A stretch of 64,000 bases of DNA from Herbaspirillum sp. AP02 (GCF_015767275.1 NZ_JADWMY010000001.1:744001-808000), one strand, 5' to 3'. Counted from the stretch's first letter, positions 25,328-34,649 are shown. The notes: a model not told the origin generated them from the letters alone. Numbers and translations: made by a program.

Positions 25328-26743
25328 ATGAAGCTGCGCCAGAAGATCATTTTCCTCGCCATTGTCCCCCTGGGCCTGGCCTTTGCCGCCATTGCGCTGG
25401 TGGTGCGCTACCAGGCGGTGGAACTGGCCCGCCAGCAGCGCGCCACCATCGAAGCCGCCTATCTGGCCAGCAAGAACACCGAATTGCGGCATTACGTGGA
25501 CCTGGCGCAGCACGCACTGGCTCACCTCTACGACACAGGACGCAGCGACGACGCCATCAAGGAAGAGGCGCGCCGCATCCTGGCCGACATGGAGTTCGGC
25601 GACGATGGCTATTTTTTCGTCTATGACGACCATGGCCGCAACATCGTCCACCCGCGCCAACCGGAACTGGTGGGACTGGACATGTGGGACTGGCGCGACG
25701 AGTCCGGCAGCCCCACCATCCAGCACCTGATCACGCTGGCCCATCAGGGCGGCGGCTTCGAACATTACCTGTGGCGCAAGCCGTCCAGCAAGGCGGTGGC
25801 GCCCAAACTGGGTTACGTGATCGGCCTGCCCCGCTGGGGCTGGGTGATCGGCACCGGCATCTATCTCGACGACGTTGAAAAGGCGCTGGCCCAGGTGGAT
25901 CACCAGAACTCCGGCCACCTGCGCCGGACCATGCTGCTGATCGCCGCCATTGCGCTGTCCAGCGCGCTGGTGGTGGGCCTGGCCGGCGTCCTCCTGAACC
26001 TGAGCGAACACCGCGTCGCCGATGCCAAGCTGCGCCAGCTGGCGCAGCGCGTGGTGCGCTCGCAGGAAGAAGAACGCGCCCGCCTGTCACGCGATCTGCA
26101 TGACGGCATCAGCCAATGGCTGGTATCGATCAAGCTGCAGATCGAGGCGGCACTGGAGCGTCTGCGCGGCACGCCCGAGCAGGCCGCCCAGGCGCGCCTG
26201 GGCTTCGAGAAGACCGCGACCCAGATCAATGGCGTGCTGGCCGAAGTAAGGCGCATCTCGCACGACCTGCGCCCGGCCATCCTGGACGACCTCGGTCTGG
26301 CGGCGGCACTGGAACATCTCTGCGGCGAATGGCGCGCTACCCTTGGCGACGGTACAGGTGCCGAGCACAGTGAAAGCCGGATCGACTTCGAGAGCGACGG
26401 CAACATCGGCGATGGCGCGCCTCTGTCCGACGTGGTCAATACCGTGCTCTTCCGGGTGGCTCAGGAAGCGCTGACCAACATCGCCCGCCATGCGCACGCC
26501 AGCCAGATCAGGATGCGCCTCTACGGCGGCCACAATCTGATCATGCTGCAGGTCCAGGACAATGGTTGCGGCTTCGACCTGGGCCAGGTGGACGATCACT
26601 CGCGCCACGGCATCGGTCTGCGCAACATGCGCGAGCGCATGGAGTCGGTGGGCGGCGAACTGGCGATCGATTCGTCGGCCGCCGGCACCAGCATCAGCGC
26701 CATCATTCCCCGTTCCTCCCTGTTCCTCTCCCCCCATGGCTGA
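25328..26743 (+). CDS. NarX-type sensor histidine kinase with Cache domain
   Basis: 471 aa from the ATG at 25328. Membrane helix 1 (about 7-29), a periplasmic single Cache domain (about 30-195; 'GDDGYFFVYDDHGRNIVHPRQPELVG' and 'GWVIGTGIYLDDV'), helix 2 (about 198-222), then a HisKA_3 box 'RLSRDLHDGISQ' with phospho-acceptor His258 and a HATPase domain with 'NIARHAHASQI', 'DNGCGFD' and 'GIGLRNMRERM'. It should sense an extracellular small molecule and phosphorylate the regulator encoded next, whose ATG overlaps its stop by 8 bases. A longer in-frame start at 25256 is less likely, as it would precede the membrane anchor with a basic tail. Confidence 0.92.
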   Translation: MKLRQKIIFLAIVPLGLAFAAIALVVRYQAVELARQQRATIEAAYLASKNTELRHYVDLAQHALAHLYDTGRSDDAIKEEARRILADMEFGDDGYFFVYDDHGRNIVHPRQPELVGLDMWDWRDESGSPTIQHLITLAHQGGGFEHYLWRKPSSKAVAPKLGYVIGLPRWGWVIGTGIYLDDVEKALAQVDHQNSGHLRRTMLLIAAIALSSALVVGLAGVLLNLSEHRVADAKLRQLAQRVVRSQEEERARLSRDLHDGISQWLVSIKLQIEAALERLRGTPEQAAQARLGFEKTATQINGVLAEVRRISHDLRPAILDDLGLAAALEHLCGEWRATLGDGTGAEHSESRIDFESDGNIGDGAPLSDVVNTVLFRVAQEALTNIARHAHASQIRMRLYGGHNLIMLQVQDNGCGFDLGQVDDHSRHGIGLRNMRERMESVGGELAIDSSAAGTSISAIIPRSSLFLSPHG

Positions 26744-27389
26744 ATTCATTCCCATTGCACCGGCACTGACCCGCATCATGCTCATCGACGACCATCCGCT
26801 GGTGCGGGATGGCTTGCGGGCACGCCTGGAAACGGTGCCTGGCCTGCTGGTGGTGGCCGAAGCCGGCAATGCCGAGGAAGCGCTGGCCGCCGCCAGCGCG
26901 CAGCAGATCGACCTGACGCTGATGGACATCAACATGCGCGGCATCAACGGGATCGAGCTGACCGCCCGCTTCCACGCCCTGCATCCGGAAATCGCGGTGC
27001 TCATCCTGAGCATGCATGACAAGGCCGAATACGTGATGCAATCGATCCAGGCCGGCGCCCGTGGCTACGTACTCAAGGACGCGCCCAGCCAGGACATCGT
27101 GCAAGCCATCGAGACCGTGCGCTCGGGCGGCATCTACTACAGCGCTGCGCTGGCACGCCAGTTGACCCAGCCGCTGCCGGCGCGCGACCTGCTTACCCAG
27201 CGCGAGCGGGAGGTGCTGCAGCACATCGCCAACGGCGAATCGAACAAGCAGATCGCCCGCGAACTGGACCTGAGCGTACGCACGGTGGAAACCCATCGAC
27301 TCAACATCAAGCGCAAGCTCAACATCGATGGGCAGGCCGAGCTGATCAAGTTCGCGGTGGAGTCACGCAGCAGCAGCGGCACGTCCTGA
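26736..27389 (+). CDS. NarL/LuxR-family response regulator
   Basis: 217 aa. REC domain with 'IMLIDDHPLVRDGL', phospho-acceptor Asp64 ('LTLMDINMRG') and Lys114 ('YVLKDAP'); a LuxR-type helix-turn-helix at the C-terminus ('LTQREREVLQHIANGESNKQIARELDLSVRTVETHRLNIKRKL'). Its ATG lies 8 bases before the end of the kinase gene, so the two are translationally coupled and form a two-component pair. The target genes are unknown. Confidence 0.94.
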   Translation: MAEFIPIAPALTRIMLIDDHPLVRDGLRARLETVPGLLVVAEAGNAEEALAAASAQQIDLTLMDINMRGINGIELTARFHALHPEIAVLILSMHDKAEYVMQSIQAGARGYVLKDAPSQDIVQAIETVRSGGIYYSAALARQLTQPLPARDLLTQREREVLQHIANGESNKQIARELDLSVRTVETHRLNIKRKLNIDGQAELIKFAVESRSSSGTS

Positions 27390-27434
27390 CTGGCCCAGGC
27401 CGGGGCGCGCCGATGCCGGCCGGCATGATGCATG

Positions 27435-28049
27435 TCACGCCGCCGGCGTGGGCATCGCGGGCAAGGTCAGGCTGATCACTTCCCCAAAACCGATCTGACG
27501 TCGCTGTGCCATGGCGCGCAGGGCAATGTCTTCACATGCCTGTTGATCCGGGGCCCGTGTGTCGCCCCGCTCGGCGCGCCATTGGGCGCAGGCGTGCAGC
27601 ATACGGATCGATCCGGCGTGACAGACCACGATGGCAGCCGGTGTGGCGCGGGCACGCATGCTCCGGAGGGCCTGCCAGATGCGCCAGGCCATGGCCGGCA
27701 ATGTCTCGCCACCACCGGGCGCATGGTGCAGCAGGTCCTGGTTCCAGGCCTCGACCTCGGCCCAGGGGATATCGTCCCAGTGGCGCAATTCCCAACTGCC
27801 GAAATCCATTTCCTGCAAATCGCGCTCCAGCACCACATCGGCTTGCCCCAGCCGCAGCGCCAGCAGTTGCGCCAGCCCGGCACAACGATGCAGGGGGCTG
27901 CTGAACACCGGCACATTGCGCGGCAGTTGCGTGACCAGTTGCTCCAGGCACTGCTGTTGCACCTCAGGTGCGACCGCGATGTCGCTGCGGCCATAGCAGG
28001 TGCGCTGATCCAGCACCGGTTGTGGATGGCGGATCAGGTAGAGCAGCAT
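27435..28049 (-). CDS. cobC: Alpha-ribazole phosphatase-like histidine phosphatase
   Basis: 204 aa from the ATG at 28049, 2 bases past the cobS stop. Histidine phosphatase fold: 'LLYLIRHPQPVLDQRTCYGRSDIAV' (RHP in place of the usual RHG), 'VFSSPLHRCAGLAQLLA', 'DLQEMDFGSWELRHWDDI' and the second catalytic His in 'IVVCHAGSIRML'. In cobalamin assembly CobC removes phosphate from alpha-ribazole 5'-phosphate. The symbol rests on the cobT-cobS linkage as well as on sequence. Confidence 0.88.
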   Translation of the reverse strand: MLLYLIRHPQPVLDQRTCYGRSDIAVAPEVQQQCLEQLVTQLPRNVPVFSSPLHRCAGLAQLLALRLGQADVVLERDLQEMDFGSWELRHWDDIPWAEVEAWNQDLLHHAPGGGETLPAMAWRIWQALRSMRARATPAAIVVCHAGSIRMLHACAQWRAERGDTRAPDQQACEDIALRAMAQRRQIGFGEVISLTLPAMPTPAA

Positions 28050-28051
28050 GT

Positions 28052-28885
28052 TCAGGCGTTCCACCAGGCCGGCAGCGTGGCCAGCGCGCCGAGATAGAAC
28101 GCGGTCTCGCTCAATTGCTGGACGGCGCCCAGGCAATCGCCGGTATAGCCGCCCAGTCGCTGCTGGAAACGGCGCGCCAGCCAGCCGGCGGCCAGCGCCG
28201 CGAACAGCACGCCCACCACGATGCGTTGCCAGGACATGAGACCGACGGCCCACACGCCCAAGACCGGCAAAGCGGCGCACAGCGACGCCAACAGGAATTC
28301 ACCGCCATGCATGTGCTGGGCCAGCGGCTTGGCCTTGCCTTGCTCGCGCACGTAGTCCATGCGCCAGATCAGGCAGGTCGCCAGCCAGCGCGACACGGGG
28401 TGGGCCATGCCCAGTACGGCCAATACCTGCAGGGGCAGGAGCGCGTTGAGCGCAACCACCTTGGTAACCAGTAGCAGGACGATCCCGATCACGCCATAGC
28501 TGCCCAGGCGAGAATCGCGCATGATCTCCAGGGCGCGTTCGCGTTCCACCGCGCCACCTAGCCCATCGCAGACATCGGCAAAGCCGTCCTCATGGAAAGC
28601 CCCTGTGAGCCAGATGCCGACCGCCGTCGACAACAGCACCGCCAGCAGATGCGGCCAGAACTGCACGGCCAGCAGATATACCAGCGCGCAGGCCCAGGCC
28701 ACGAACCAGCCCACCAGTGGAAAATAGCGCGTGCAACGCTGCAGCCATTCCGGCTGGAAGCCGACCCAACGCGGGATGGGCAGGCGCGTGAAGAACTGCA
28801 GGGCGATGAAGAATAGCCTCAGTTGATGCACCGCACCCGCGCTGCGTGCGGACGGGTCACCGGAGTCCGGGTGCGGTTCAGCCAT
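28052..28885 (-). CDS. cobS: Adenosylcobinamide-GDP ribazoletransferase
   Basis: 277 aa integral membrane enzyme that joins adenosylcobinamide-GDP and alpha-ribazole, the last step of cobalamin nucleotide-loop assembly. Seen: 'FFIALQFFTRLPIP', the conserved 'GAFHEDGFADVCDGLGGAVERERALEIMRDSRLGSYGVIGI' with its Asp/Glu-rich metal-binding motif, and five to six hydrophobic helices. It overlaps the cobT end by 8 bases and precedes cobC by 2, a tight three-gene operon. Confidence 0.95.
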   Translation of the reverse strand: MAEPHPDSGDPSARSAGAVHQLRLFFIALQFFTRLPIPRWVGFQPEWLQRCTRYFPLVGWFVAWACALVYLLAVQFWPHLLAVLLSTAVGIWLTGAFHEDGFADVCDGLGGAVERERALEIMRDSRLGSYGVIGIVLLLVTKVVALNALLPLQVLAVLGMAHPVSRWLATCLIWRMDYVREQGKAKPLAQHMHGGEFLLASLCAALPVLGVWAVGLMSWQRIVVGVLFAALAAGWLARRFQQRLGGYTGDCLGAVQQLSETAFYLGALATLPAWWNA

Positions 28886-29921
28886 GTCTGACGCTGACGC
28901 TGGCCGAGGAAAAGGTCGCCATCTGCTCCAGGAAATTGATCGCCGCCCGCAGCAGGGGCAAGGCCAGCGCAGCTCCGGTGCCCTCGCCCAGGCGCAGATC
29001 CAGCTGCATCAGCGGCCGGGCCTGCAGATGCTGCAGCATGCGAGCGTGGCCGGCCTCGTCGGAGCAGTGGGAAAACACGCAGTAGTCCAGCACCGCCGGC
29101 TGCAAGGCCGCCGCCACCAGCAGCGCCGACGTGACGATGAAACCGTCGATCAGCAGGACCAGGCGCCGCTTGGCGGCGCCCAGCATGGCGCCGACCATGA
29201 AGGCGATCTCCAGGCCACCCAGCGCCGCCAGTTGTTCCAGCGGCGCCAGCGGCGTACTCGCCTGCGCGTGCAGGCGCAGTGCCCGCGTGATGGCATCGGC
29301 CTTGCGCGCCATGCCCTGCTGGTCCAGCCCGGTGCCGGCGCCGATACAATCCTCCACGGCCATGCCGGTCAGCGCGGCCATCAAGGCGGCCGCCGCAGTC
29401 GTGTTGCCGATCCCCATCTCGCCAAAACCGAGCACGTCCGCATCCACCGACTCGGCCCATTGCAGGCCGGCCTGGATGGCAGCCTCGCATTGCGCTGCGG
29501 TCATCGCCGGATCATCGCAGAAATTGGCGGTACCGTGGGCAATCTTGCGATCCAGCAGGCCGGCACGAACACCAAAATCATGATTGACGCCGACGTCGAC
29601 GATGGTCAGCGCGCAGTCGTTCTGGCGCGCAAAGACATTGATGGCCGCGCCGCCGGCCAGGAAATTCTCGACCATCTGCCAGGTCACGCTTTGCGGATAG
29701 GCGGAAACCCCCTCTGCGGTGACCCCGTGGTCGCCCGCACAGATGACGATGGCCGGCCGCCGCAGGGTGGGACGGTCGGTGGCCTGGATCAGGCCGATCT
29801 GCCGCGCCAGGTGCTCCAGCGCGCCGAGGCTGCCCTGGGGCTTGGTCTTGTCGTTGATGCGCGCGTCCAGGCGCGCTGCCAGCGCGGCATCGTGGGTGGA
29901 AACGAGGGTGGGAATCTGCAT
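28878..29921 (-). CDS. cobT: Nicotinate-nucleotide-dimethylbenzimidazole phosphoribosyltransferase
   Basis: 347 aa. Makes alpha-ribazole 5'-phosphate from dimethylbenzimidazole and nicotinate mononucleotide. Seen: 'KTKPQGSLGALEHLARQIG', 'ICAGDHGVTAEGVSAYPQSVTWQMVENFLAGGAAINV', 'GEMGIGNTTAAAALMAAL' and the C-terminal 'LRLGEGTGAALALPLLRAA' with the catalytic Glu. First gene of the cobT-cobS-cobC unit. The 150-base upstream gap shows no cobalamin riboswitch box by eye. Confidence 0.96.
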   Translation of the reverse strand: MQIPTLVSTHDAALAARLDARINDKTKPQGSLGALEHLARQIGLIQATDRPTLRRPAIVICAGDHGVTAEGVSAYPQSVTWQMVENFLAGGAAINVFARQNDCALTIVDVGVNHDFGVRAGLLDRKIAHGTANFCDDPAMTAAQCEAAIQAGLQWAESVDADVLGFGEMGIGNTTAAAALMAALTGMAVEDCIGAGTGLDQQGMARKADAITRALRLHAQASTPLAPLEQLAALGGLEIAFMVGAMLGAAKRRLVLLIDGFIVTSALLVAAALQPAVLDYCVFSHCSDEAGHARMLQHLQARPLMQLDLRLGEGTGAALALPLLRAAINFLEQMATFSSASVSVRHG

Positions 29922-30020
29922 GGCGTCGTGCTCGGCGCCGCATGGCGCGACAGGATCAAGGGAGCGACAGTATAAGAGATCGCCACGACCGGCGGAGGCG
30001 ACGACCCGCGGTGCGGACGT

Positions 30021-30052
30021 AAAAAAAGCAGGGAGCCCTGCGACTCCCTGCT
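30021..30052 (-). terminator. Terminator after cheV
   Basis: GCAGGGAG pairs with CTCCCTGC (outer arms at 30028-30035 and 30044-30051) and the minus strand runs into seven Ts (30021-30027), 25 bases past the cheV stop. Confidence 0.88.
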
Positions 30053-30077
30053 CTGGACGACAGGATGAAGGACTCGA

Positions 30078-31052
30078 TCAGGCCTTCACGGCCGCCTTGT
30101 CCAGCACACCGTAGATGGTCGAGGCCAGCTCGTTGGCTTCGAACTTGGCGACATAGGCATCGCCCCCCACGCTGCGCACGTGATCCTCGTTGGCCGAGCC
30201 GGACAACGAGGAGTGGATGATGACGGGAATGCTCTTGAGGAAGTCTTCGCGTTTGATATTGCGGGTCAACGTGAAACCGTCCATTTCCGGCATTTCCAGG
30301 TCGGTCAGGACGAAGGAAATCTTGTCGGAGATCGGCTTGCCCTCGGCGCGTGCTTCCTTGGCCAGTTTCTGGATCTTTTCCCAGGCGTCCTTGCCGGTGA
30401 CGTGCATCTCGAAGGGAATCTCCATGGCCCGCAAGCCCTGTTCGATGAGCGAGCGCGCCACCTTGGAGTCATCCGCCGCAATGGCCACGGTCCCCGGACG
30501 GATGCCATGACCGGTGCTCTTCTCCAGGCTCTCCATCTTCAGGTGACGGTCGCTGGGCATGATCTCGTGCAGGATCTGCTCCACATCGAGCACCTGGGCC
30601 AGACGGCTGGTGTCCTTGTCGTTGTCCAGGCGCGCAATGCTGGTAACGAAGGCGCCACCGCTGCTGGTTTCGGCCGACAGCACCTGGCTCCACTCCAGGC
30701 GCACGATCTCGTCCACCGACTCCACCGCAAAGGCCTGGGTGCTACGGGCATATTCGGTGACCAGCAGGATGTTCAGGCCGGTCTTGGGCACACAGCCGAC
30801 CACGGCCGGCAAGTCGATCACCGAAATGATCTGGCCCCGGATGTTGACCATGCCCAGCATCGGCGATTGCGTACCGGCCGCCTTGGTGACCGGCGGCATG
30901 GGCACGATTTCACGAATCTTGAAGACGTTGATGCCGAACAACTCGGAGCGCTCGCCATGTGGGTCCGCCCCCAGACGGAACAGCAGCAGCTCGAACTTGT
31001 TAGATGCGGTGAGATTGGTTCTCTCGTCGATCTCTTTCTGGAAATTGTCCAT
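30078..31052 (-). CDS. cheV: Chemotaxis coupling protein CheV
   Basis: 324 aa. CheW-like domain (about 20-165: 'LLLFRLGADPHGERSELFGINVFKIREIV' and 'MLGMVNIRGQIISVIDLPAVVG') fused to a C-terminal REC domain (about 185-310) with phospho-acceptor Asp251 in 'FVLTDLEMPEMDG'. CheV couples chemoreceptors to CheA and is tuned by phosphorylation. It is a lone gene here, like cheY at 10642, so the main chemotaxis cluster must lie elsewhere. Confidence 0.93.
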   Translation of the reverse strand: MDNFQKEIDERTNLTASNKFELLLFRLGADPHGERSELFGINVFKIREIVPMPPVTKAAGTQSPMLGMVNIRGQIISVIDLPAVVGCVPKTGLNILLVTEYARSTQAFAVESVDEIVRLEWSQVLSAETSSGGAFVTSIARLDNDKDTSRLAQVLDVEQILHEIMPSDRHLKMESLEKSTGHGIRPGTVAIAADDSKVARSLIEQGLRAMEIPFEMHVTGKDAWEKIQKLAKEARAEGKPISDKISFVLTDLEMPEMDGFTLTRNIKREDFLKSIPVIIHSSLSGSANEDHVRSVGGDAYVAKFEANELASTIYGVLDKAAVKA

Positions 31053-31314
31053 TTCCCCCTCTCCCCGTATGTCTGAATTTGACAGGCAAGTGCCTGATTT
31101 AGCAATGTAGTGGGGAAAGTGTGCGGTGGCAATCAGTCAATTTCCTAGCCTTGATCCAGGCACTTTGACGCAACACCCGGCCTGAGATCAATTGCGACGC
31201 CTCTAGCTCCCATTTACGCCCGCGATAGCGCAGGCCGCGCTGGAATGCGGCAAACCGGAGAAGACAAGGGAGAGGAAAACCGGGAGGGTCAGCAGAAAGC
31301 GGAAACCGGAAAGC

Positions 31315-31343
31315 AAAAAAGGAAGCCCGGAGGCTTCCTTTTT
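31315..31343 (-). terminator. Terminator after the tRNA-Cys/Gly array
   Basis: GGAAGCC-CGGA-GGCTTCC (31321-31338) with Ts on the minus strand at 31315-31320, 5 bases beyond the last tRNA-Gly. Confidence 0.85.
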
Positions 31344-31348
31344 CAACT

Positions 31349-31424
31349 TGGAGCGGGAGAAGAGTCTCGAACTCTCGACCTATACCTTGGCAAGGTATCG
31401 CTCTACCAACTGAGCTACTCCCGC
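31349..31424 (-). tRNA. tRNA-Gly(GCC), copy a
   Basis: 76 bases with encoded CCA; acceptor GCGGGAG/CTCCCGC, anticodon loop TTGCCAA (GCC). One of four identical copies; last of the tandem run. Confidence 0.97.
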
Positions 31425-31475
31425 ATGGGACCTTACATCTACTGCAACAGGAGCCGAAGCCGCCTGCCTTGAAAC

Positions 31476-31551
31476 TGGAGCGGGAGAAGAGTCTCGAACT
31501 CTCGACCTATACCTTGGCAAGGTATCGCTCTACCAACTGAGCTACTCCCGC
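31476..31551 (-). tRNA. tRNA-Gly(GCC), copy b
   Basis: Identical to the neighbouring copies. The spacers between copies a, b and c are nearly identical (CATCTACTGCAACAGG... core), so the unit of about 127 bases arose by tandem duplication. Confidence 0.97.
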
Positions 31552-31603
31552 ATGGGAACCTGCATCTACTGCAACAGGAAGCCGAAGCTGCCTGCCTTGA
31601 ATC

Positions 31604-31679
31604 TGGAGCGGGAGAAGAGTCTCGAACTCTCGACCTATACCTTGGCAAGGTATCGCTCTACCAACTGAGCTACTCCCGC
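31604..31679 (-). tRNA. tRNA-Gly(GCC), copy c
   Basis: Identical 76-base tRNA-Gly, 11 bases downstream of tRNA-Cys on the same transcript. Confidence 0.97.
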
Positions 31680-31690
31680 ATGGAGCGTTT

Positions 31691-31764
31691 TGGAGGCGGG
31701 GGTCGGGATCGAACCGGCGTAGACGGCTTTGCAGGCCGCTGCATAACCACTTTGCTACCCCGCC
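31691..31764 (-). tRNA. tRNA-Cys(GCA)
   Basis: 74 bases with CCA; acceptor GGCGGGG/CCCCGCC, anticodon stem CGGC/GCCG with loop containing GCA. It heads the Cys-Gly-Gly-Gly transcript. Confidence 0.97.
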
Positions 31765-31776
31765 TTGGGGACACGC

Positions 31777-31805
31777 ATACTACCTAAAACACGTGTTGTT
31801 TGCAA
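31777..31805 (-). promoter_or_regulatory. Promoter of tRNA-Cys-Gly-Gly-Gly
   Basis: Minus strand TTGCAA (31800-31805), 17-base spacer, TAGTAT (31777-31782), ending 12 bases before tRNA-Cys. Confidence 0.7.
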
Positions 31806-31873
31806 ACATCTTTTTTGACTTTTTCGACAACTTTCGAAAGCCAAACTTTCAATGCATGCTCACCTATCACAAT

Positions 31874-31906
31874 AAAAAAAGGAAGCTTTGTGAGGCTTCC
31901 TTTTTT
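31874..31906 (-). terminator. Terminator after tRNA-Gly copy d
   Basis: GGAAGC (31881-31886) with GCTTCC (31895-31900), seven Ts on the minus strand; ends the pgsA/tRNA-Gly transcript before the tRNA-Cys promoter. Confidence 0.85.
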
Positions 31907-31916
31907 CCAAGTAACC

Positions 31917-31992
31917 TGGAGCGGGAGAAGAGTCTCGAACTCTCGACCTATACCTTGGCAAGGTATCGCTCTACCAACTGAGCTACTCCCGC
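31917..31992 (-). tRNA. tRNA-Gly(GCC), copy d
   Basis: 76 bases, identical to copies a-c, 70 bases downstream of pgsA. The order uvrC-pgsA-tRNA-Gly-tRNA-Cys matches E. coli uvrC-pgsA-glyW-cysT. Confidence 0.97.
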
Positions 31993-32062
31993 ATCGAAAA
32001 CAGAACGCTATTATAAGTCACCGTTGGCGCTTGTCAACTATCAAACTTGGTTTTTTAATTAT

Positions 32063-32662
32063 TTATTTAATTATCTTCTTGCGGTTTTCAGCGTCGGCTT
32101 CCTTGATCATCGGCATGGCGCGACGCAGGTAATACAGCATCGACCACACCGTCAGCACCGCCGCCACCAGCAGCAGCAGGCTGCCCCACAGGCGGGTATC
32201 GATAACGGAGAACAGCGTGTCGTAATACAGCAGCATGGGGATGGCGATCATCTGGGCAGTGGTCTTGATCTTGCCCAGTGAACTGACCGCCACCGACTTG
32301 GAGGCACCGATCTGGGCCATCCATTCGCGCAGGGCCGAGATGGCGATCTCGCGACCGATGATGACGAAGGCGATCACGGGATGCACGCGATCCAGGTGCA
32401 CCAGCACCAGCAGCGCACCGGTGACCATGAGCTTGTCGGCAACCGGGTCGAGGAAGGCACCGAAGGCCGAGGTCTGGTTCCAGCGCCGGGCCAGGAAGCC
32501 GTCGAACCAGTCGGTCGCCGCAGCGACGATGAAGACGGCAGTAGCAGCGATACCCTGCTCATAGCGGTTCAGGCCGATCTCGGGCAGGTAATAGACACCG
32601 ACCACCAGAGGAATGAGCGCCACCCGCAACCAGGTCAGCAGAATCGGAATATTGAAAGGCAT
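32063..32662 (-). CDS. pgsA: CDP-diacylglycerol-glycerol-3-phosphate 3-phosphatidyltransferase
   Basis: 199 aa membrane enzyme forming phosphatidylglycerol phosphate. It carries the CDP-alcohol phosphatidyltransferase motif D-x2-D-G-x2-A-R-x8-G-x3-D-x3-D in 'DWFDGFLARRWNQTSAFGAFLDPVADK' (split over two lines of about 27 residues, near 51-77), between hydrophobic helices. ATG start; 121 bases downstream of uvrC, in the order known from E. coli. Confidence 0.96.
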   Translation of the reverse strand: MPFNIPILLTWLRVALIPLVVGVYYLPEIGLNRYEQGIAATAVFIVAAATDWFDGFLARRWNQTSAFGAFLDPVADKLMVTGALLVLVHLDRVHPVIAFVIIGREIAISALREWMAQIGASKSVAVSSLGKIKTTAQMIAIPMLLYYDTLFSVIDTRLWGSLLLLVAAVLTVWSMLYYLRRAMPMIKEADAENRKKIIK

Positions 32663-32783
32663 ACGTCTTGGAGGGTTGGAGCGGCGTACACAAAAAAAAT
32701 TTACCGAATAGTAGCAGAGTCATCCCCTGCTGCGCCGCCTTTCATTCGGCGGCCGCCGCGCGACGCATCCAGCGCGTGGCGGA

Positions 32784-34649
32784 TCAGTGCAATTGCCGGT
32801 AGATTTCCTCGGCCAGCTGGCGCGAAATGCCTTCCACCGAGGCCAGGTCGTCCACACTGGCATCGACCACGCCGCGCAGGCCACCAAAGCGCACCAGCAG
32901 CCGCTGGCGACGCTTGGCACCGATGCCTTCGATCTCTTCCAGGCGCGAACTCTGGCGTGCCTTGGCGCGCTTGGCTCGCATGCCGGTGATGGCGAAGCGG
33001 TGTGCTTCGTCGCGGATCTGGGCGATCAACATCAGTGCGGCCGACTCCTTGCCCAGTTCCTTGGGCGCGCGTCCATCTGCAAAGACCAGGGTTTCCAGGC
33101 CGACCTTGCGCCCTTCCCCCTTGGCCACGCCGACGATGAGGCTGATATCCAGTCCCAGTTCGGTGAGCACCTGGCGCGCCATTTCCACCTGCCCCTTGCC
33201 GCCGTCGATCAGGACGATGTCGGGCATCACACCTTCGCCGTTGGCGACCTTTTCGTAACGGCGCGTGAGCACCTGACGCATGGCGGCGTAGTCGTCACCT
33301 GGGGTGATATCGTTGATGTTGTAGCGGCGGTATTCACCGTTCTGCATGGCATGGTGATGGAACACCACACAGGATGCCTGCGTGGCCTCGCCCTGGGTGT
33401 GGCTGATGTCGAAGCATTCGGCGCGCAGCTCGTCCAGGTCGTCGCGTTCCAGTTCCAGCACCTCGGCCAGGGCACGCGTGCGGGCCTGCTGCGAACCCTG
33501 TTCGGAGAGCAACCGGGCCAGCGCGATGCCGGCGCCCTTGGTCGCCATTTCCAGCCACTGCCGGCGTTGCCCCTGGGGCTGGAAGGTCAGCGTGATGCGG
33601 TGGCCGCACTGCTCCATCAACGCCACCATCAGGGCCGGGTCGTCGAATTCGGTCCCCACGATCAGCGAGCCGGGAACGAACTTGTCGATGTAATGCTGGG
33701 CCAGGAAGGCCTTGAGCACTTCGACTTCGATGCTGTCTTCGGCGGTATCCATCGCATCGTCGACGTGCGTGGGGAAATAGGCGCGATCGCCCAGATGACG
33801 GCCGCCCCGCACCATCGCCAGGTTGACGCAGGCACGACCGCCCTGCACGACCACGGCGATGATGTCGATGTCGGCGTCGCTGACGGTTTCCATGCTCTGC
33901 TGGTGCAGTACGCTAGAGAGCGAGCCGATCTGGTCGCGCACGGCAGCGGCCTGCTCGAACTTGAGGTCGGCGGCGAAGGCATGCATCTTCTGCTCCAGTG
34001 CTTCCATCACTTCGCTTTGGCGGCCGCGCAGGAATTTGGAGGCATTCTCGACGTCGATGACGTAGTCTTCGCGGCTGACCAGATTCACGCAGGGGCCGCT
34101 GCAGCGGTGGATCTGGTGCAGCAGGCAGGGACGGGTGCGATTGGTGAACACCGTGTCTTCGCAGGTGCGCAGCAGGAAGACCTTCTGCAGGATCTGGATC
34201 GATTCCTTGACTGCACCGGCATTGGGAAACGGCCCGAAATACTGGCTGCGCTTGTCCACCGCGCCACGGTAGTAGGCCATGCGCGGAAAGGCGTGGCCGG
34301 TGATCTTCAGGTAGGGGTAGGACTTGTCGTCGCGAAAGAGGATGTTGAAGCGCGGACGCAGGGTCTTGATCAGGTTGTTTTCCAGCAGCAGCGCTTCGGC
34401 TTCGCTGCGGGTTACCGTGGTTTCCAGACGGGCGATGCGCTCGACCATCATGGCGATGCGCGGGCTGGTCAGGGTCTTCTGGAAATAGCTGGAGACGCGC
34501 TTCTTGAGGTCGCGTGCCTTGCCCACGTAGAGCACATTGTCTTCGGCATCGAAGTAGCGATAGACGCCCGGCAGGTGCGGCAGACGGGCGACCGTTTCAA
34601 GCACAATCTCACGTGGATCGGGCAGCGCAGAGGCAGGCATATCGGACAT
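32784..34649 (-). CDS. uvrC: Excinuclease ABC subunit C
   Basis: 621 aa. UvrC makes both incisions in nucleotide excision repair. Domains in order: GIY-YIG nuclease ('[30 protein letters not shown]', about 22-52), Cys-rich region ('[14 protein letters not shown]'), UvrB-binding UVR motif (about 205-240), RNase H-like C-terminal nuclease ('[20 protein letters not shown]', '[12 protein letters not shown]'), and two helix-hairpin-helix motifs at the end ('[21 protein letters not shown]'). Full length for the family. Confidence 0.97.
   Translation of the reverse strand: MSDMPASALPDPREIVLETVARLPHLPGVYRYFDAEDNVLYVGKARDLKKRVSSYFQKTLTSPRIAMMVERIARLETTVTRSEAEALLLENNLIKTLRPRFNILFRDDKSYPYLKITGHAFPRMAYYRGAVDKRSQYFGPFPNAGAVKESIQILQKVFLLRTCEDTVFTNRTRPCLLHQIHRCSGPCVNLVSREDYVIDVENASKFLRGRQSEVMEALEQKMHAFAADLKFEQAAAVRDQIGSLSSVLHQQSMETVSDADIDIIAVVVQGGRACVNLAMVRGGRHLGDRAYFPTHVDDAMDTAEDSIEVEVLKAFLAQHYIDKFVPGSLIVGTEFDDPALMVALMEQCGHRITLTFQPQGQRRQWLEMATKGAGIALARLLSEQGSQQARTRALAEVLELERDDLDELRAECFDISHTQGEATQASCVVFHHHAMQNGEYRRYNINDITPGDDYAAMRQVLTRRYEKVANGEGVMPDIVLIDGGKGQVEMARQVLTELGLDISLIVGVAKGEGRKVGLETLVFADGRAPKELGKESAALMLIAQIRDEAHRFAITGMRAKRAKARQSSRLEEIEGIGAKRRQRLLVRFGGLRGVVDASVDDLASVEGISRQLAEEIYRQLH

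Noticed and set aside
31349-31992. Direct repeats that could suggest a CRISPR array
   Set aside because: The repeats are tRNA-Gly genes with full cloverleaf and CCA; spacers are nearly identical to each other, unlike CRISPR spacers.
32663-32783. GC hairpin between uvrC and pgsA
   Set aside because: GCCGCC stem without T-tract; pgsA follows closely in the known operon order, so not called a terminator.
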